From positions 3,658,001-3,722,000 of the forward strand of contig CP073750.1 of NCBI GenBank assembly GCA_024398135.1: a stretch of 64,000 nucleotides of DNA. The letters are read 5' to 3'. The notes beneath the pieces are model-generated. The model was not told the DNA's origin and did no database searches. It saw only the letters and a list, made by a program, of their open reading frames with translations. The stretch is from a bacterium SCSIO 12643. Its GTDB lineage: Bacteria; Bacteroidota; Bacteroidia; Flavobacteriales_G; Salibacteraceae. Position numbers and translations under genes: made by a program. Positions 17,755 to 27,487 of the stretch are shown here, in pieces; position 1 is the first letter of the stretch, and the number at the start of each line of letters is the position of its first letter.

Positions 17755-20700
17755 ATGAAAAAGTCTATTCTCGTTCTTTTGGTCGCTATTTGGCCGACCA
17801 TTTTATTTTCACAACTCACAGCGCCATTTTGTAATCCATCATTTACTGGGCACCAGGCTTTCTTTCAGCTAGGTATAAAAAGAGTAATTTTTGGTACAAT
17901 AGATAATTCAACTAGTGTTCCGGGGCAGGGAGATCCACTTATTCATGACTTTACTGCTACCAAACAAACCACAATTGTACAGGGAGTACCCAAGTCTATT
18001 ACCGTAACTAATTTTACTCATAATCAGGAAGACGTTAAGGTGTATATCGATTGGAATAATGATGGTGACTTTAATGATGCTGGAGAGTTGGCTTTTAGTA
18101 GTGATAAAAAAATATCGCATACCGGATCAATTACAGCTCCGGTAACATCAGTAATTGATACTTTGATAAGAATGAGGGTATTATCCGATTTTTTCGATAA
18201 TGGTATTAGTGGTCCCTGCGAGAATATTGATTTCGGGCAGGTTGAAGAATATGCCGTTCGGGTATATCCTAATTTGGAAATACCAATTACAATTGATAGT
18301 AGTGTAACCTGTGGCGGTCTTACGAATGGAGGCTTAACAGTAAATCCAACCGGATATGCTGGACCTTTTTCTTATTCCTGGAGTAATGGTGATACAACAG
18401 CTTCAATAACAGGGTTGGGAGCTGGAACATATACTGTAACGGTTTCTACAACTTCCGGATTTTCAATAACATCAACAAATTCAAAGACAGTTACTGTTCA
18501 GGATGTAACCGCTCCAACGATCACAGTATGTGCATCTACACCTGGCAATATTACAGCAAACGGTTCTTGTCAGGGAAGTGCACCAGATTTAACGGGTGGA
18601 GTAACCGCCACAGATAATTGTGGTCCACCAGCAATTACTCAAAGCCCTGCTGCAGGAGCGATTTTAGGCTTAGGTACTACAACCATTACTTTAATCGCCA
18701 CTGATGCGGTGGGGAATACCGCCACATGTACAGTAAATCAAACCGTAGTAGATAATACAGCTCCTGTAATTACCATATGTGCATCAACACCGAGTAATAT
18801 TTCGGCCAATAGTTTCTGTCAGGGAAGTGCACCAGATTTAACGGGGTCAGTAACTGCCACAGATAATTGCACGGGTTCACCAACAATTACACAAAGTCCG
18901 GCATCAGGTGCCACATTAGGTTTAGGAACGACTACCATTACATTAACCGCGACTGATGGTTCAGGAAACACAGCAACCTGTACAGTAAATCAAACGGTGG
19001 TAGATGATACAGCTCCAACGATTACAGTATGTGCATCAACACCGAGTAACATTTCTGCGAATAGTTTTTGTCAGGGAAGTGCACCAGATTTAACAGGTTC
19101 AGTAACTGCTACAGATAATTGTACGAGTTCACCAACGATTACCCAAAGTCCGGCATCAGGTGCCACATTAGGTTTAGGAACGACTACCATTACATTAACC
19201 GCGACTGATGGTTCAGGAAATACTGCGACTTGTACAGTAAATCAAACTGTAATAGATAATACCGCGCCAACAATTACGGTATGTGCATCAACACCAAGTA
19301 ATATTTCTGCGAATAGTTTTTGTCAGGGAAGTGCCCCAGATTTAACGGGATCAGTAACTGCCACAGATAATTGCACGGGTTCACCAACGATTACCCAAAG
19401 TCCGGCATCAGGTGCCACATTAGGTTTAGGAACGACTACTATTACGTTAACCGCAACAGATGGTTCAGGAAATACCGCCACGTGTACGGTGAATCAAACG
19501 GTGGTAGATGATACAGCTCCAGTAATTACGGTATGTGCATCTACACCAAGTAATATTATGGCAAGTAATTCATGTACGGGTACTGCACCGGATTTAACTG
19601 GTGGAGTAACTGCCACAGATAATTGTACGAGTTCACCCACAATTACGCAAAGTCCTGCGTCAGGTGCAACCTTAGGACTAGGGACGACTACTATTACATT
19701 AACCGCGACTGATGGATCAGGAAATACTGCGACTTGTACGGTAAACCAAACGGTGATAGATAATACGGCACCAACAATTACGGTATGTGCGTCTACAAGT
19801 AATATTTCGGCCAATGGCTTTTGTCAGGGAACCGCCCCGGATTTAACAGGTGGAGTAACGGCCACAGATAATTGTACAAGTTCACCAGTCATTACCCAAA
19901 GTCCGGCATCAGGAGCGACTTTAGGATTAGGAACGACTACCATTACATTAACTGCAACAGATGGTTCAGGAAATACTGCCACGTGTACAGTGAATCAAAC
20001 AGTGGTAGATGATACCGCACCAACGATTACAGTTTGTGCATCCACGCCAACTACAATTGTTGCAAATAATCTAAATCAAGCTTCAACACCGGATTTAACG
20101 GGAGGAGTAACTGCTACTGATAATTGTACGGGTTCACCAGCGATAACACAAAGTCCGGCATCAGGAGCAACTTTAGGACTAGGAACCACAACTATTACGT
20201 TGATTGCAACTGATGGTTCCGGGAATACGGCCACTTGTACAGTAAATCAAACAGTAATTAGCCCGTTCTCATCCAGTATATCAGCTCAAACCAATGCAAG
20301 TTGTAATGGTTTTTCAGATGGAAGTTTAACAGTTTCATCAACCAATGGAACACCACCTTATAGTTATTTATGGAGTAATGGTGGAACAACAGCAACCATA
20401 TCCAGTTTAGTTGCTGGAACATATGCGGTTACCATGACTGATGATAATGGATTGACTGCTACGTCATCATCTACAATTACAGAACCTGCAGTACTGGTTG
20501 CCGCAACAGTTGTAGATAGTAATACTACATGTAACGGGTATTCTGATGGAGGTGCAACGGCTTCAGCTACAGGTGGTACAGTTGCCTATTCATATGCGTG
20601 GAGTAATGGGGCGACAACTGCTTCAATCACAGGTGTGGTTGCAGGATCATATCATGTAACGATCACCGATGCGAATGGATGCACCGCGACAAGCTCAGTG

Positions 20701-23700
20701 ATCATTACCGAGCCTGCTGCTCTTGTTGCAGCTACTGTTGTTGATTCTAATTCTTCTTGTAATGGTTCCTCTGATGGAGGTGTTTCGGCTTCAGCTTCCG
20801 GGGGAACTGGAGCTTATTCATATGCATGGAGTAATGGGGCAACTTCAGCTTCAATTACCGGAGTAGTGGCAGGAACATATACAGTAACGGTTACTGATGC
20901 GAATGGTTGTACTGCAATAAATAATGGTGAGGTAACAGAACCGGCTTCAGTTATAGCTTCTATCGCTGTAGATAGCAATGTAAGTTGTAATGGATTGTCT
21001 GATGGAGGTTTGACTGTTTCAGCTACAGGAGGAACCGGAGCCTATACTTATGGATGGGGAATTGGAGCGTCTACGGCTTCAATCATTGGTTTAGCAGCAG
21101 GAAATTATTCGGTTGTGATTACCGATGCGAATGGATGTTCAGATTTTACTTCAGGTACAGTAACAGAGCCAGCAATATTGACATCAAGTGTAACGGTAGA
21201 TAGTAATGTGACATGTAATGGATTTTCAAACGGTGGTGCAACAGTGTCTGCAACCGGTGGAACTTCGCCTTATACTTACGCATGGAGTAATGGGGCAACT
21301 AACGCTTCAATTACCGGAGTAGTGGCAGGGTCTTACTCAGTAACAGTTACTGATGCAAATGGGTGTACTTCAGTGAGCAATGGAATTGTAACAGAGCCAG
21401 CTGTATTAGTGGCCAGCACAGTGGTAGATAGTAATGTAACCTGTAATGGGTATTTAAATGGAGGAGCAAGTGCATCCGCCACCGGAGGAACTGGAACATA
21501 TACCTATGTCTGGAATAATGGCGCTACAACAATGTCTATTACAGGAGTAGCGGCAGGATCATATACCGTAACTGTAACGGATGCGAATGGATGTACATCA
21601 ACGAATTCATCAATAATTACAGAACCTGCATCCATTACTGCATCGATAGTGGTAGATAGCAATGTAAGCTGTAATGGATTATCAGACGGAGGAGTGACCG
21701 TATCTGTATCTGGAGGAACCGGAGCCTATTCTTATGGATGGGGAACCGGAGCAACTACGGCATCCATTACAGGTTTGGCAGCTGGAAGTTATTCAGTGGC
21801 AATTACTGATGCGAATGGATGTTCAGGTTCTGCTTTCGGAACAGTAACAGAGCCGATGGTATTGACTTCAAGTATTGCCGTAGATAGTAATGTCACTTGT
21901 AATGGTTTATCAAATGGAGGTGCAACGGCTTCAGCTATTGGTGGTACGGTTGCTTATTCATATATATGGAGTAACGGTGCAACGACTGCTACTATCACAG
22001 GTGTTGCCGCAGGAACGTATACTGTAACGGTAACTGATGCAAATGGTTGTACATCATCCAGTTCAACAACAATTACAGAGCCATCTGTTTTAACCTCAAA
22101 TGTTGTTGTAGATAGTAACGTGACCTGTAATGGTTTTGCGAACGGAGGTTTAACTGCATCTGCCGCAGGTGGAACAACGACTTATTCATTTGACTGGAAT
22201 AATTCAGCGACTACAGCTTCAATTACAGGAGTGGTGGCAGGGACTTATACTGTAACGGTAACGGATGCAAATGGATGTACTTCTGTAAGTAATGGTACGG
22301 TAACGGAACCTACATTATTAGTAGCAAGTACTGTAATTGATAGTAATGTAACTTGTAATGGTTTATTGGACGGTGGAGCTACTGCTTCTGCAACGGGAGG
22401 AACGGGAACGTATACTTACGATTGGAACAACAGTGCTATTACTGCTTCAATTACCGGAGTATCGGCAGGATCATATACTGTAACCGTGACAGATGCAAAC
22501 GGTTGTACATCAACGAACACGGGAGTAGTGACCGAACCTGCTGTATTGGTAGCGAATGCAGTTATTGATTCAAATGTGACCTGCTATAATGGTGCTGATG
22601 GAGGCGCTTCTGTTCAGGTAACCGGAGGAACCACAGCATATTCATATGTATGGGATAATATGGCCACAACATCTGTGATCTCTGGATTGACGATGGGAAC
22701 TTATGAAGTAACTGTAACCGATGCGAATGGTTGTTCAGATACTTCTATGGTAAGTATTACAGAGCCAGCTCCAATCGTGATTAATTTAGGTAACGATACT
22801 TCAATTTGTTTTGGAGGAAGTTTAACACTTGATCCGGGTGCCGGATTCCATTCTTACGTATGGAGTGATAATTCAACAAATGCTACATTGAATGTGAATT
22901 CAGCTGTAGCAGGTGCAATGGATTATTCGGTAACTGTAACAAACACAGATGGCTGTGAAGGTATAGATACTATAAATGTAAATGTTTTTGTTGCCACAGG
23001 TGTAACGATTTCAGGAGCGAATGATTTATGTGCTTATGAAGTGGATACTTTGATAGCTTCATCTGGATTTGTAAGCTATGTATGGAATACTACAGAGACC
23101 ACAACAGATATTCTTGTGGATGCAAATGCATTAAGTGGAGGAACATATTCATATGCGGTAACTGCTACAGATAGTAATGGTTGTTTATCGGATGATATGG
23201 TCACCTTTACTGTATTTGACCCGGTACTGGTAGACCTGGGGCAGGATACTTCTATTGTTTGGATTGATGGTATTACAACGGAATACACATTAGATGCAGG
23301 AGCAGGATTTAGCTCTTATCTATGGAGTGATTTATCATCTACTTCTCAAACGTATGTAGTAGACTTAACAAACATGGGAAATGTAAGCGTTACGGTTACA
23401 GATGGAAATGGATGTAAAGGATCAGATACGGTATTTGTTGATTTCATTTTGGATGTCCCAAGTTTAGAAGCTGCAAAAATTAGTGTTTATCCAAATCCAG
23501 CACATGATGTAGTTAGAGTAGAAGTAGAAGGAAATATCTCCGGTGAAATGGAAATGAGCTTACTTTCAATGAATGGTAAGTTGGTTGAAAAACAAATTCT
23601 AAATCCGGCCGACATGCAAAATCAGGTTCAATTTGATGTGCAGCATTTGGCAAGAGGAGTCTATTTCATACGAATGGTTCACGGAGCGCAACAAGAGATT

Positions 23701-23721
23701 ATGAGGTTAGTAATTCAGTAA
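17755..23721 (+). CDS. Giant T9SS-secreted adhesin-like protein with GEVED, HYR and SprB repeats
   Basis: The 1988-residue protein has a Sec signal (about 1-19) and a GEVED domain around 85-165 (VYIDWNNDGDFNDAGELAF). A SprB-like unit (about 180-240) follows, then seven HYR-type repeats of 84 residues (about 252-835; TAPTITVCASTP... NTATCTVNQTV) and eleven SprB-type repeats of about 74 residues (about 840-1675; VDSNVTCNGxSxGG...TVTDANGC). Further Ig-like modules lead to a type A T9SS sorting tail (ISVYPNPAHDVVRVEVEG ... ARGVYFIRMV). SprB of gliding flavobacteria is a mobile surface adhesin, so I infer a cell-surface adhesion role. One HYR unit lacks a Pro codon (CASTSN). A clean terminator follows. 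Confidence 0.88.
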   Translation: MKKSILVLLVAIWPTILFSQLTAPFCNPSFTGHQAFFQLGIKRVIFGTIDNSTSVPGQGDPLIHDFTATKQTTIVQGVPKSITVTNFTHNQEDVKVYIDWNNDGDFNDAGELAFSSDKKISHTGSITAPVTSVIDTLIRMRVLSDFFDNGISGPCENIDFGQVEEYAVRVYPNLEIPITIDSSVTCGGLTNGGLTVNPTGYAGPFSYSWSNGDTTASITGLGAGTYTVTVSTTSGFSITSTNSKTVTVQDVTAPTITVCASTPGNITANGSCQGSAPDLTGGVTATDNCGPPAITQSPAAGAILGLGTTTITLIATDAVGNTATCTVNQTVVDNTAPVITICASTPSNISANSFCQGSAPDLTGSVTATDNCTGSPTITQSPASGATLGLGTTTITLTATDGSGNTATCTVNQTVVDDTAPTITVCASTPSNISANSFCQGSAPDLTGSVTATDNCTSSPTITQSPASGATLGLGTTTITLTATDGSGNTATCTVNQTVIDNTAPTITVCASTPSNISANSFCQGSAPDLTGSVTATDNCTGSPTITQSPASGATLGLGTTTITLTATDGSGNTATCTVNQTVVDDTAPVITVCASTPSNIMASNSCTGTAPDLTGGVTATDNCTSSPTITQSPASGATLGLGTTTITLTATDGSGNTATCTVNQTVIDNTAPTITVCASTSNISANGFCQGTAPDLTGGVTATDNCTSSPVITQSPASGATLGLGTTTITLTATDGSGNTATCTVNQTVVDDTAPTITVCASTPTTIVANNLNQASTPDLTGGVTATDNCTGSPAITQSPASGATLGLGTTTITLIATDGSGNTATCTVNQTVISPFSSSISAQTNASCNGFSDGSLTVSSTNGTPPYSYLWSNGGTTATISSLVAGTYAVTMTDDNGLTATSSSTITEPAVLVAATVVDSNTTCNGYSDGGATASATGGTVAYSYAWSNGATTASITGVVAGSYHVTITDANGCTATSSVIITEPAALVAATVVDSNSSCNGSSDGGVSASASGGTGAYSYAWSNGATSASITGVVAGTYTVTVTDANGCTAINNGEVTEPASVIASIAVDSNVSCNGLSDGGLTVSATGGTGAYTYGWGIGASTASIIGLAAGNYSVVITDANGCSDFTSGTVTEPAILTSSVTVDSNVTCNGFSNGGATVSATGGTSPYTYAWSNGATNASITGVVAGSYSVTVTDANGCTSVSNGIVTEPAVLVASTVVDSNVTCNGYLNGGASASATGGTGTYTYVWNNGATTMSITGVAAGSYTVTVTDANGCTSTNSSIITEPASITASIVVDSNVSCNGLSDGGVTVSVSGGTGAYSYGWGTGATTASITGLAAGSYSVAITDANGCSGSAFGTVTEPMVLTSSIAVDSNVTCNGLSNGGATASAIGGTVAYSYIWSNGATTATITGVAAGTYTVTVTDANGCTSSSSTTITEPSVLTSNVVVDSNVTCNGFANGGLTASAAGGTTTYSFDWNNSATTASITGVVAGTYTVTVTDANGCTSVSNGTVTEPTLLVASTVIDSNVTCNGLLDGGATASATGGTGTYTYDWNNSAITASITGVSAGSYTVTVTDANGCTSTNTGVVTEPAVLVANAVIDSNVTCYNGADGGASVQVTGGTTAYSYVWDNMATTSVISGLTMGTYEVTVTDANGCSDTSMVSITEPAPIVINLGNDTSICFGGSLTLDPGAGFHSYVWSDNSTNATLNVNSAVAGAMDYSVTVTNTDGCEGIDTINVNVFVATGVTISGANDLCAYEVDTLIASSGFVSYVWNTTETTTDILVDANALSGGTYSYAVTATDSNGCLSDDMVTFTVFDPVLVDLGQDTSIVWIDGITTEYTLDAGAGFSSYLWSDLSSTSQTYVVDLTNMGNVSVTVTDGNGCKGSDTVFVDFILDVPSLEAAKISVYPNPAHDVVRVEVEGNISGEMEMSLLSMNGKLVEKQILNPADMQNQVQFDVQHLARGVYFIRMVHGAQQEIMRLVIQ
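18508..20258 (+). repeat. Seven tandem 252-bp coding repeats (HYR units)
   Basis: The period is 252 bp, for example GCATCAACACCGAGTAA at 18781 and GCATCAACACCGAGTAA again at 19033. Units 2-4 are almost identical, while units 1 and 7 are more diverged. This is typical of array growth by unequal recombination within the gene. Confidence 0.9.
20270..22776 (+). repeat. Eleven tandem SprB-type coding repeats of about 222-228 bp
   Basis: Each unit carries VDSN-x-x-CNG, GG-T-x-Y-x-Y-x-W-x-x-x-A and VTDANGC. Units 4-6 (starting SVIASIAVDSN, ILTSSVTVDSN, VLVASTVVDSN) correspond to units 7, 8 and 10 (SITASIVVDSN, VLTSSIAVDSN, LLVASTVIDSN), which indicates an older multi-unit duplication. Confidence 0.85.
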
Positions 23722-23751
23722 GGTAGAGTTTGATTAATTACTAGCACAAAG

Positions 23752-23780
23752 AAAAGGCATCCAATTGGATGCCTTTTTTG
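23752..23780 (+). terminator. Terminator of the giant repeat protein gene
   Basis: AAAAGGCATCC-AATT-GGATGCCTTTT forms a perfect 11-bp stem followed by T residues, about 30 bases past the stop. Confidence 0.85.
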
Positions 23781-23867
23781 TTTTGGAATATAAACGAACC
23801 AAAACTAACAAAACATACGGTAAGGGAGTGTACTGTGGTGGTACACGTAAGTAGATTGTAGAAGAAG

Positions 23868-23981
23868 AATTTGCAAAGCTTCGGGAAGAGTTTCCCGAAG
23901 CTATTATTGTGGTTTAAGTACAGGTTATTTGAGCGTGTTAATAAAAGAGTTTTTATGAGTTATGTTGTGTTTTTTATTTCA
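23868..23981 (-). ncRNA. Candidate small RNA B (about 110 nt), paralogue of small RNA A
   Basis: On the minus strand, TACATTTG (23994-23987) is followed by a non-coding stretch without ATG, and then by a perfect 11-bp stem AGCTTCGGGAA / TTCCCGAAGCT (23877-23902, 4-base loop). The T-tract after the stem is weak (TTTGCAAATTCTT). The transcript shares TAACCTG-TACTTAAA with unit A and has about 25 extra bases near its 5' half. It lies between the convergent ends of the giant adhesin and tryptophanase genes, a place where a chance promoter-terminator pair is unlikely. Function unknown. Confidence 0.5.
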
Positions 23982-23986
23982 CGATT

Positions 23987-24074
23987 CAAATGTATGGCAT
24001 CATGAAAGCTTAAAATGAGAGGTTTTGTTAAACACGAAATCGAGTTGGTGAAAATGCGTTTTTGATTTGTGAAA
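23987..24074 (-). promoter_or_regulatory. Promoter of small RNA B with three 21-bp-phased repeats
   Basis: The -7 box TACATTTG sits inside the 12-mer TCAAATGTATGG (23986-23997). The 15-mer GAGGTTTTGTTAAAC occupies 24019-24033. Hexamers GTTAAA, GTGAAA and GTGAAA end at 24032, 24053 and 24074, exactly 21 bp apart. All offsets equal those of the small RNA A promoter. Confidence 0.6.
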
Positions 24075-24130
24075 AAAATCGATGAATTTAAATAGGGGAG
24101 AATGCTACAATGAAATGCGAAATAAAGGCA

Positions 24131-24162
24131 TAAAAAAAGCACTCCGTTTGGAGCGCTTTTGA
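24131..24162 (-). terminator. Tryptophanase gene terminator
   Basis: AAAGCACTCC-GTTT-GGAGCGCTTT forms a stem with one A-C mismatch, flanked on the minus-strand exit side by a run of T residues. It lies about 45 bases after the stop. Confidence 0.65.
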
Positions 24163-24204
24163 GGTAAACAGATGGTTAAATCTAAATAGAAAAGAAATAT
24201 GTAA

Positions 24205-25587
24205 TTAATCATTAATCACTTCAAAGTGAGCCGTAAAGTGACGTAAGAATTTGGGTTCTTTGGTAATTCGTATTCCTTTAGCCTGATCTTTTTCTTTAAT
24301 CAATTCCTGGAATACCTCTAAGATATATTCTACATGACTTTGTGTATATACTCGTCTTGGCATGGCCAAGCGAACCAATTCCATTGGTGAAGGAATAAGT
24401 TTACCGTCAGAATCGTATTTACCAAACATGACGGAACCAATCTCAACCGCACGAATTCCACCTTTTTTATAAAGATCTAAAACCAGAGCTTGTCCCGGAT
24501 ATTGATCTACCGGAATATGTGAGTAAAACGCTTTGGCATCAATATAAACCGCGTGACCACCGGTTGGACGCATAATTGGCACTCCCATTTTATGAAGATT
24601 ATCCCCTAAAAAACCAGTGCTTTTAATGCGGTACTGTAAGTAGTCCGGTCTGAAAACTTCTTTTAACCCTTGAGCAATGGCTTCCATATCTCTTCCTGAT
24701 AAACCTCCGTAAGTAGCAAAGCCTTCCGTAATAATCAATAAGTTTTTGCACGCTTCAGCCAGTTCAGGATCTTTCAATGCGATAAAACCTCCCATATTTA
24801 CCAGTCCGTCTTTCTTCAAGCTCATTACCGAACCATCGGTTAAACGATACATTTCTTTGGCAATATCTTTATAGGTGTGATTTTCAAAACCTTCCTCTCT
24901 ATGTTTAATGAAATAGGCATTTTCAGCTATTCTACATGAATCCAGTACAAATAGAACATCATATTTTTTACAGACTTCACCTACCGATTTAGCATTTGCC
25001 ATACTCACAGGTTGACCACCACCACTGTTATTAGTAACGGTAAGGATGACTGCTCCGATATTTTCTGGTTTGTGTTGTAGGATAAGTTCTTCCAATTTGG
25101 CGACATCCATATTCCCTTTAAATGGGTGTTCTAAGGACGGGTCTTTACCTTCTTCAATAGGTATATCATATGCGGTTGAGCCCGAAAATTCAATATTAGC
25201 TCTTGTGGTATCAAAATGCGTATTACTAATAAATACTTTGCCCGGACTTCCCAGGTGTCCATATAATATTCGTTCTCCGGCACGTCCCTGATGGGTTGGA
25301 AGTACATATTTGCATCCGGTTTGTTCCTGAATTTCGCTTTCCATTTTTAACCAGGAGTGAGAACCTGCATAAGATTCATCACCTTCCATCACTCCAGCCC
25401 ATTGTTTTGCACTCATCGCTGATGTTCCACTGTCAGTAAGGAGGTCAATGATAACGTTTTCAGACTTTAACAAAAACGGGTTATTATGCGCTATTTCCAA
25501 ATATTCTTTTCTTTCTTCTTCGGAACTCATGCGAATAGGTTCAACCATTTTGATTTTAAAAGGTTCAATGATCGTTTTTATAGCCAT
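24205..25587 (-). CDS. tnaA: Tryptophanase (PLP-dependent beta-eliminating lyase)
   Basis: It converts L-tryptophan to indole, pyruvate and ammonia in the cytoplasm. The 460-residue protein aligns throughout with the tryptophanase / tyrosine phenol-lyase family: IDLLTDSGTSAMS near 46, VLPTHQGRAGE, TNNSGGGQPVS, and the PLP-lysine region MSLKKDGLVNMGG. Some stretches look closer to tyrosine phenol-lyase (KQWAGVMEGDESYAGS, GGLSGRDMEA). However, two substrate-defining positions fit tryptophanase: Asp in HFDTTR (Thr in tyrosine phenol-lyase) and His in LRHFTAHF (equivalent of E. coli TnaA His463). The gene stands alone without a visible tnaC-type leader. Indole may act as a signal; whether this organism uses it so is inference. 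Confidence 0.85.
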   Translation of the reverse strand: MAIKTIIEPFKIKMVEPIRMSSEEERKEYLEIAHNNPFLLKSENVIIDLLTDSGTSAMSAKQWAGVMEGDESYAGSHSWLKMESEIQEQTGCKYVLPTHQGRAGERILYGHLGSPGKVFISNTHFDTTRANIEFSGSTAYDIPIEEGKDPSLEHPFKGNMDVAKLEELILQHKPENIGAVILTVTNNSGGGQPVSMANAKSVGEVCKKYDVLFVLDSCRIAENAYFIKHREEGFENHTYKDIAKEMYRLTDGSVMSLKKDGLVNMGGFIALKDPELAEACKNLLIITEGFATYGGLSGRDMEAIAQGLKEVFRPDYLQYRIKSTGFLGDNLHKMGVPIMRPTGGHAVYIDAKAFYSHIPVDQYPGQALVLDLYKKGGIRAVEIGSVMFGKYDSDGKLIPSPMELVRLAMPRRVYTQSHVEYILEVFQELIKEKDQAKGIRITKEPKFLRHFTAHFEVIND

Positions 25588-25607
25588 AGTCTAATTTTTG
25601 TTTTGTG

Positions 25608-25615
25608 CGAAACTA
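25608..25615 (-). promoter_or_regulatory. Possible -7 box of tnaA
   Basis: TAGTTTCG on the minus strand matches TANNTTTG at seven of eight positions, about 20 bases upstream of the start codon. No clear -33 element is seen. Confidence 0.3.
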
Positions 25616-25821
25616 CGCGAACACTATTGTGATTTAAATGATTTCCGTCAGGGCAAGAGGTGATATGCATGAGTGTTTTTAAATGGTGTGCCTGTGGTAA
25701 GTGTTTTAAAATTAAAGGTCTATAAAATGGTGGTTAACGAATGAATGAGAATATGGAAAAGTCACTGAAATAAATCAATACATTCCTATCGAATAGACTA
25801 TTAAATACATTAAGAAATGGT

Positions 25822-25829
25822 TATTTTTG
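25822..25829 (+). promoter_or_regulatory. -7 box of the helicase gene
   Basis: TATTTTTG is an exact TANNTTTG match. Transcription predicted to start about 25836 excludes an in-frame TTG at 25827 as the translation start and supports the ATG at 25860. Confidence 0.45.
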
Positions 25830-25859
25830 CGAAATTTTCAGGGAAAAAGCAATCAAATT

Positions 25860-27365
25860 ATGTCGGTAAATCTAATTGAGGAAAAAGCAGTAAAACAATT
25901 ATATCCGTATCAACAACAGGCTATTGACCAAATTATTGGGAAGTTAAATGATGAGGAAGATGGCTTTAATTTGCTGTATCAATTACCAACAGGAGGAGGG
26001 AAGACGGTTATTTTTTCGGAAATTGCCAAAAGATTTATCGAGGAGCATAAAAAGAAAGTTTTAATCCTTACGCATAGAATCGAGCTTTGTAATCAAACAT
26101 CCAAAATGTTAACGGATTTTGATGTGAAGAATATGATTTTCGATAGTAAGGTAAAACATATTCCATTTGAAGAAGATTACGTTTCGTTTGTAGCGATGGT
26201 GGAAACACTAAACAACCGTCTACGTGATAATGAAACCAATGTAGATAATATTGGTTTGGTAATTATCGATGAGGCGCACTACAACTCGTTTAGAAAATTA
26301 TTTAAATACTTTGAAAACGCTTCTATTCTTGGGGTGACTGCTACACCTTTAAGTTCAAATATGAAGTTACCAATGAAAGATAACTATGATCAGTTGATCG
26401 TTGGTGAAAGTATTGCTTCTCTGATTAAGAATCGTTACCTGGCAAATGCAGTCACGACTACTTTACAAGTGAATTTAAGTTCTCTGAAAGTAGGTGCGAA
26501 TGGTGACTATACTGTGGCTTCCTCTGAGCGCTTGTATGGCAATTTTATCATGCAAGAGAAATTATTGAATATCTATGAAGAAAAGTCTTTAGGTAAAAAG
26601 ACTTTGATTTTCAATAACGGTATTCAAACTTCAAAGCATGTTTTAGAAACGTTCAAACATGCAGGTTATGATGTAAGACATTTAGATAATACATATACCG
26701 GTCAGGAACGTAAGGATATCATTCACTGGTTTAAAGTGACTCCAAATGCGGTTTTAACTTCGGTAGGGATTTTGACTACAGGTTTTGATGAACCTACGGT
26801 AGAAACCATTATTTTGAACAGAGCGACAAAATCTTTGACATTATATTATCAAATGATTGGTCGTGGTTCGCGTATCATTCCTGGAAAGAATGAGTTTCAG
26901 GTGATTGATTTGGGGAATAATGTGGCGCGTTTTGGTTTATGGGGCGCAGATATTGACTGGCAACGAATTTTTAGATCACCACTTCATTATTTGAATAATA
27001 TCATGAATGATGAGGAGATTCAAAGGAATTTCGTTTATGAAATGCCGGAAGAGTTGAGAAAACACTTTAGTAAATCTAAAGAAGTACATTTCGATATTGA
27101 GGCCGCATACAAACAAGCCATTCATGAGTGTTTAAGACCGAAGGTAGCTTTGGAAAGATCAATTGAGCAACAAACTCAAATTTGTGTGGAGAATAGTGAG
27201 GATTTATTTGATGCGCTATATCTAACAAGATTCTTGAAAGATGACATAGATGCACGTATTAAGAAATACTCATATTGTATTTGTAATAGTACTGTAAACT
27301 ATTTAAAATGGTTAACAGAAGATTATTCCAGAAAGTTGGAAGCGAGTATCCGTTCGCGATTCTAA
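25860..27365 (+). CDS. DEAD/DEAH-box superfamily 2 helicase
   Basis: This is an ATP-dependent nucleic acid helicase of about 501 residues from the chosen ATG. It has a Q-like LYPYQQQAID, Walker A LPTGGGKTVIF, motif Ia THRIELC, Walker B IIDEAHYNS, motif III GVTATPL, and motifs V and VI TTGFDEPTVETII and YYQMIGRGSR. The motif VI form is typical of the COG1061/SSL2-like group (XPB and restriction-type helicases) rather than RNA-specific DEAD-box proteins. The C-terminal 120 residues carry no recognised domain. The gene is alone between tryptophanase (divergent) and the radical SAM operon. The substrate, DNA or RNA, is not determinable here. Confidence 0.85.
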   Translation: MSVNLIEEKAVKQLYPYQQQAIDQIIGKLNDEEDGFNLLYQLPTGGGKTVIFSEIAKRFIEEHKKKVLILTHRIELCNQTSKMLTDFDVKNMIFDSKVKHIPFEEDYVSFVAMVETLNNRLRDNETNVDNIGLVIIDEAHYNSFRKLFKYFENASILGVTATPLSSNMKLPMKDNYDQLIVGESIASLIKNRYLANAVTTTLQVNLSSLKVGANGDYTVASSERLYGNFIMQEKLLNIYEEKSLGKKTLIFNNGIQTSKHVLETFKHAGYDVRHLDNTYTGQERKDIIHWFKVTPNAVLTSVGILTTGFDEPTVETIILNRATKSLTLYYQMIGRGSRIIPGKNEFQVIDLGNNVARFGLWGADIDWQRIFRSPLHYLNNIMNDEEIQRNFVYEMPEELRKHFSKSKEVHFDIEAAYKQAIHECLRPKVALERSIEQQTQICVENSEDLFDALYLTRFLKDDIDARIKKYSYCICNSTVNYLKWLTEDYSRKLEASIRSRF

Positions 27366-27487
27366 ATGATTTTCAAAATATTATCCACTTAACACTTCAT
27401 TTTACTTTAGTATTAGAGTAAATTTCCATTAAGAAAAGTAGAGGAAAAGCGCGCGAAATTATTTTAGATAATTAGTTTTACGCTTAC

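Noticed and set aside
18508-22776. Regular repeats as a CRISPR array
   Set aside because: Units are 222-252 bp, coding throughout and in frame, without short direct repeats separated by unique spacers.
23960-24142. 60-residue minus-strand frame between the adhesin and tryptophanase genes
   Set aside because: It overlaps the duplicated promoter block and the tnaA terminator, and its translation is not conserved with the copy at 13.4 kb, which has no equivalent frame.
25827-25859. TTG at 25827 as helicase start
   Set aside because: It lies within the predicted -7 box, so it would be at or before the transcription start; the ATG at 25860 fits better.
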